A stretch of DNA of 9,297 bases, from contig JAESTY010000217.1 in assembly GCA_016763355.1 (NCBI GenBank), positions 1 through 9,297 of the forward strand, given 5' to 3'. Every line of letters begins with the position of its first letter. Position 1 is the stretch's first letter. The notes beneath the pieces are model-generated. The model saw only the letters and a list, made by a program, of their open reading frames with translations, searched no databases and was not told the DNA's origin. The DNA is from Immundisolibacteraceae bacterium. Its GTDB lineage: Bacteria; Pseudomonadota; Gammaproteobacteria; Immundisolibacterales; Immundisolibacteraceae. This document shows, in pieces, positions 6,204 through 9,297 of the stretch. The position numbers and the translations under genes were made by a program.

Positions 6204-7352
6204 GTGCCAGTCAGACTTAACCCCGCAGTATTACCCGCGGCCACCGAAACACTTCGTCAGCAGGTGCGTGATTTTCTTGCTGCCGAGTTAGCCGCAAAAC
6301 GTTTTGTACCCGGCTGCGATAAATGGCTCGGTGGTTTTGATCTCGAATTTAGCAAACGCCTGGCCGATAACGGTTGGCTGGGTATGACCTGGCCAAAACA
6401 ATATGGTGGCCATGAGCGCAGCGCGCTGGATCGATACGTGGTTACCGAAGAGTTGCTGGCTGCCGGAGCGCCGGTTGCAGCTCACTGGGTCGGTGACCGT
6501 CAGAGTGGCCCAAGTCTGCTGCGTTATGGCACTGAACAGCAGAAACAACAATATCTGCCCGCAATGGCCAGCGGCGAGCATTATTTTGCTATCGGCATGA
6601 GTGAGCCTGGCAGTGGCTCTGATCTAGCATCAGCTCGCACCAAGGCCGATAAAATTGATGGCGGTTGGCGTCTTAATGGCCGAAAAATCTGGTGTAGCAG
6701 TGCCCACCGGGTCGACTCCTTTATTCTGTTTTGCCGCACCCAGGCTCCCAGTGACGATCGTCATGCAGGACTCAGCCAGTTCCTGGTTGATCTAAAATCT
6801 CCGGGTATCACTATCCGTCCAATGAACCTGCTCAGCGGCGAACATCACTTCAACGAAGTGTTCATCGATAACGTTGAGGTAGGTGATGATTGTCTGTTAG
6901 GTAAAGAGGGTGATGGCTGGGCTCAGGTAACCTCAGAACTGGCATTTGAGCGCTCCGGCCCCGAACGTTTTCTAAGTACTTTCCCTGCATTGGTTGCTGT
7001 GTTGAAACGATTGGGCCGGGATGCGGATCGCGGCCAACAGCTGGTTATCGGTCGCATGGTTGCCCAGTTGCGGGCACTGCGAGGTATGTCGGTGTCGGTG
7101 GCTGCGGCTCTGGATAAGGGCGAAGCCCCCAACGTCGAAGCTGCACTGGTGAAAGACCTGGGCACTCGCTTTGAAGGCGATATGGTCGAACAGATTCGCC
7201 TGCTGCTGGAAACCCAACCAGAATATGGCAGCGACGATGAACTCGATCGATTGCTGGCGGAATCCTTTTTACATATGCCTGGCTTTACCTTGCGGGGCGG
7301 TACCAATGAGATCCTGCGGGGCGTCGTCGCCCGGGGGTTAGGACTGCGATGA
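6204..7352 (+). CDS. Acyl-CoA dehydrogenase, probable flavin-binding catalytic (alpha) subunit
   Basis: Seen: 382 residues with a GTG start, full family length. The N-terminal helical domain (about 10-125) is followed by the beta-barrel with the family signature GMSEPGSGSDLAS (131-143) and a flavin-contact segment GRKIWCSSA (159-167). The C-terminal helical domain ends with TLRGGTNEI (362-370). At the position of the medium-chain enzyme's catalytic Glu (YEGT) this has Gly. However, Glu249 in LAFERSGPER falls where isovaleryl-CoA dehydrogenase carries its catalytic Glu on helix G. The R-x-x-FG-x(6)-Q stretch that normally holds the neighbouring subunit's FAD is missing. Known: such enzymes oxidise an acyl-CoA to the trans-2-enoyl-CoA and pass electrons to electron-transfer flavoprotein. 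Its stop overlaps the next dehydrogenase by four bases (ATGA). With that partner it resembles the alpha2beta2 enzymes of mycobacterial steroid side-chain degradation. The family is certain; the substrate is unknown. Confidence 0.9.
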   Translation: MPVRLNPAVLPAATETLRQQVRDFLAAELAAKRFVPGCDKWLGGFDLEFSKRLADNGWLGMTWPKQYGGHERSALDRYVVTEELLAAGAPVAAHWVGDRQSGPSLLRYGTEQQKQQYLPAMASGEHYFAIGMSEPGSGSDLASARTKADKIDGGWRLNGRKIWCSSAHRVDSFILFCRTQAPSDDRHAGLSQFLVDLKSPGITIRPMNLLSGEHHFNEVFIDNVEVGDDCLLGKEGDGWAQVTSELAFERSGPERFLSTFPALVAVLKRLGRDADRGQQLVIGRMVAQLRALRGMSVSVAAALDKGEAPNVEAALVKDLGTRFEGDMVEQIRLLLETQPEYGSDDELDRLLAESFLHMPGFTLRGGTNEILRGVVARGLGLR

Positions 7353-8425
7353 GCGACGAAATAGGTACGCTATTACTGGATAGTCTTGAGCGCTTGCTGC
7401 GCGACCAATGTACGCCTGAACGGGTAGAGGCCAGCGAAGAGGGTGGCTTTGATGCCGAGCTCTGGCAACAAATTTGCGAGCTAGAACTGCATCGAGCTGC
7501 ACTACCGGAAGCCCAGGGTGGCGTTGAAGCTGACTTGCCGCTGATGATTGAGTTATTGCAGCTAGCAGCCAGCTATTCGCTGCCAGCTCCAGTTGCCGAA
7601 GCCATGCTGTTGGCACCCTGGCTAGTGACTCAGGCCAATATCGATCTGCCTGATGGCTTGGTGACGGTGGCTGCTCGATGTGATCAGTTGTCGCTTAGCG
7701 GCGCTGCCGGTAACTGGCAGCTCAGTGGTGATATAGGCCGAGTCCCAGCCGGTCGATTTGCTGATCAGCTGTTAGTTGCAGTGAGCTTTGATGGCGCTGA
7801 AAAATTACTAATACTCGAGTCCAGTCAATGGACAGTCGAAGTCGGTAAAAACCTGGCAGGCGAAGCGCGGGACCGGCTTAGTTTTTCTAATCAGCAACTG
7901 ACAGATACTCAGGTTGTTGATCTGGCCGTCGGAACCGCAGAAAAACTCTGGCAACTTGGCGCGGTGGCCCGAAGTGGTCAACTCGTAGGCGCATTACGTC
8001 GTGCTCAGGAGTTGTCGCATAACTACGTGCAGGAACGTACCCAGTTTGGTCGACCACTGGCCAAATTTCAGGCCATTCAGCAACAACTTGCTCTGTTGGC
8101 AGCGGATTTAGAGGCCGCATCGGTGATGACCGGATTGGCAGCGCTGAGCTTCGATAAAGCCACAGCCGCTGGTGACCTGCTTGATATTGCCAGTGCCAAA
8201 ACCCAGGCCGGTCAGGCCGCAGGCATGGGCGCACGGATTGCTCATCAGGTCCATGGCGCGATGGGGTTTACTCAGGAATATCCGCTCCACCATGCCACCC
8301 GTCGGCTCTGGTCGTGGCGGGACGAATATGGCAATGAGAGTGTTTGGGCAACTTTAATCGGTAGTCAGGTAGTCGCTGCCGGGGGTGAACAGCTCTGGCC
8401 ATTGTTGACATCAACCAGTAGATAA
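7349..8425 (+). CDS. Acyl-CoA dehydrogenase-like protein, probable partner (beta) subunit
   Basis: Seen: 358 residues, slightly short for the family. The C-terminal half is well conserved: RTQFGRPLAKFQAIQ (230-244), with Arg230 and Gln241 or Gln244 placed to contact FAD, and HQVHGAMGFTQEYPLHHATRRL (299-320). The middle domain (about 90-190) is degenerate and lacks the M-x-E-P-x2-G-S-D flavin signature. The usual catalytic Glu positions are Gly204 (helix G) and Tyr327 (in DEYGNE, with Glu326 one place off). It therefore probably does not act alone. It starts at an ATGA overlap with the upstream dehydrogenase, with AGGA five bases before the ATG, so the two are likely made in equal amounts and assemble together. 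The upstream protein has what this one lacks and the reverse. Known parallel: paired FadE proteins of Mycobacterium tuberculosis cholesterol degradation form alpha2beta2 tetramers with two flavins. Its role here is inferred by that analogy. Confidence 0.85.
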   Translation: MSDEIGTLLLDSLERLLRDQCTPERVEASEEGGFDAELWQQICELELHRAALPEAQGGVEADLPLMIELLQLAASYSLPAPVAEAMLLAPWLVTQANIDLPDGLVTVAARCDQLSLSGAAGNWQLSGDIGRVPAGRFADQLLVAVSFDGAEKLLILESSQWTVEVGKNLAGEARDRLSFSNQQLTDTQVVDLAVGTAEKLWQLGAVARSGQLVGALRRAQELSHNYVQERTQFGRPLAKFQAIQQQLALLAADLEAASVMTGLAALSFDKATAAGDLLDIASAKTQAGQAAGMGARIAHQVHGAMGFTQEYPLHHATRRLWSWRDEYGNESVWATLIGSQVVAAGGEQLWPLLTSTSR

Positions 8426-8459
8426 CCGGGAACCAGAACTCACGGTTGGGAGAGGAACC

Positions 8460-9297
8460 ATGCAGTTAAATATCAAAAGTTTTATCGAACGCGGCGGTAC
8501 CTATTTTCCAGACAATTCAATTGTCTCCCGGCTGCCTGACAACAGCCTGTATCGGTATAACTACGGTGAGATGCTCAAGCGGGTACGGCGCTTAACCAGC
8601 CGGCTGGCCTCCCTCGGCGCAGAACCCGGTGACCGGCTCGGTACTCTGGCCTGGAATACCTATCGCCATCTGGAACTTTACTTTGCATTGCCCTGTTCCG
8701 GTTCGGTACTGCATACCATTAACCTGCGCCTTTCTGATGAGCATATTGCTTACATCATCAACAAGGCCGAAGACAAATTACTGTTTGTCGATCCAGACCT
8801 GATTCCGGTGCTGGAGCGATTGGCACCGCAACTGCCTAGCATTAAAGGCTATATCGTTCTCAGTGACCAGATTCCAGAAACAACATTGTCTCCGATCTAC
8901 TGTTACGAAGACCTGATTGCGGAAGGTGATGAAGAATTTGTATTGCCTGAACTAGACGAGGATAGCCAGGCCGGTATGTGCTTTACCTCGGCGACCACCG
9001 GTAATCCCAAGGGTGTTACCTATACCCATCGGCAAATTTATCTGCACACTAGTGCACTCTGTATGGCCGATTCGATGGCGGTTCGGGAACGCGATACTTT
9101 CCTGCCAATGGTGCCGATGTTTCATGCCAATGCCTGGGGTATTCCGTTTGCAGCGGCCTGGATGGGTGCCGAAATGGTGTTACCCGGCCAGCGCCCTCAT
9201 GTCAAAGAACTACTGCGGCTAATTGAGGAAGAGCAGGTGAGCTTTTTTGCAGCGGCGGTGAGTACCGGTGTCGAGCTGATGGGACTGCTTAAACAAA
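8460..9297 (+). CDS. AMP-forming acyl-CoA synthetase, AlkK-like (5' part; runs off the window)
   Basis: Seen: an open frame from ATG at 8460 to the right edge, 279 codons and no stop, about half of a usual 530-560-residue enzyme. AGAGGA stands just ahead of the ATG, and the gap from the preceding dehydrogenase is 34 bases, so it is probably in the same operon. The N-terminal domain of the ANL superfamily is present: the phosphate-binding loop TSATTGNPKGVTYTHR (176-191) and MVPMFHANAWGIPFAA (217-232), typical of AlkK-like medium- and long-chain fatty acid and steroid-acid ligases. Known: the enzyme makes an acyl-adenylate from ATP and a carboxylic acid, then transfers the acyl group to CoA. 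It would feed the acyl-CoA dehydrogenase pair. Oddity: the loop has Ala178 where most members have Gly (TSGTTG). The C-terminal domain with the catalytic Lys lies outside the window, so activity and chain-length preference cannot be judged. Confidence 0.88.
   Translation, partial: MQLNIKSFIERGGTYFPDNSIVSRLPDNSLYRYNYGEMLKRVRRLTSRLASLGAEPGDRLGTLAWNTYRHLELYFALPCSGSVLHTINLRLSDEHIAYIINKAEDKLLFVDPDLIPVLERLAPQLPSIKGYIVLSDQIPETTLSPIYCYEDLIAEGDEEFVLPELDEDSQAGMCFTSATTGNPKGVTYTHRQIYLHTSALCMADSMAVRERDTFLPMVPMFHANAWGIPFAAAWMGAEMVLPGQRPHVKELLRLIEEEQVSFFAAAVSTGVELMGLLKQ

Noticed and set aside
9013..9222. Plus-strand 69-residue reading frame near the right end.
   Set aside because: It lies out of frame inside the acyl-CoA synthetase, whose reading frame has the conserved ATP-binding motifs and stays open to the edge.

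Overview
The window reads as a chromosomal catabolic locus of a proteobacterium, most likely a heterotrophic gammaproteobacterium. This is inferred from moderate GC content, short Shine-Dalgarno-led intergenic gaps, and a FadH that is colinear with the E. coli enzyme and has the same 672-residue length as I remember it. I cannot name the genus. I see no RNA genes, mobile elements, CRISPR arrays or integrase remnants.

Layout. (1) 49-2067, minus strand: fadH, the iron-sulfur flavoenzyme 2,4-dienoyl-CoA reductase. (2) 2068-2347: a 280-base divergent control region with a candidate promoter pointing right. A short palindrome, CAGTG-TCGT-CACTG, sits between its -35 and -10 boxes. (3) 2348-6011, plus strand: three overlapping genes for a molybdenum hydroxylase of the xanthine dehydrogenase/CO dehydrogenase superfamily, in the order FAD subunit, 2Fe-2S subunit, molybdopterin subunit (the coxM-S-L order). 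(4) 6012-6203: a 192-base gap with a 20-base near-perfect palindrome, a small hairpin and a 10-base direct repeat. (5) 6204-8425, plus strand: two overlapping acyl-CoA dehydrogenase (ACAD) genes that look like the two unlike subunits of one enzyme. (6) 8460 to the right edge: the first 279 codons of an AMP-forming acyl-CoA synthetase, cut off by the window end.

How they may work together (inference). The ligase would activate a carboxylic acid to its CoA thioester. The paired dehydrogenase would introduce an alpha,beta double bond. The molybdenum hydroxylase would add a water-derived oxygen to, or oxidise, a ring or aldehyde carbon of the substrate or a breakdown product. FadH would reduce conjugated dienoyl-CoA intermediates. 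This suggests degradation of an unusual acid (cyclic, polyunsaturated, steroid- or terpenoid-like, or heteroaromatic) rather than plain fatty acids. The substrate cannot be read from the sequence.

The parts most worth a second look are: the molybdenum hydroxylase, whose active-site residues fit neither CO dehydrogenase, xanthine dehydrogenase nor 4-hydroxybenzoyl-CoA reductase; the complementary loss of cofactor and catalytic motifs in the two acyl-CoA dehydrogenases; and the two palindromes, one ahead of each plus-strand gene block.
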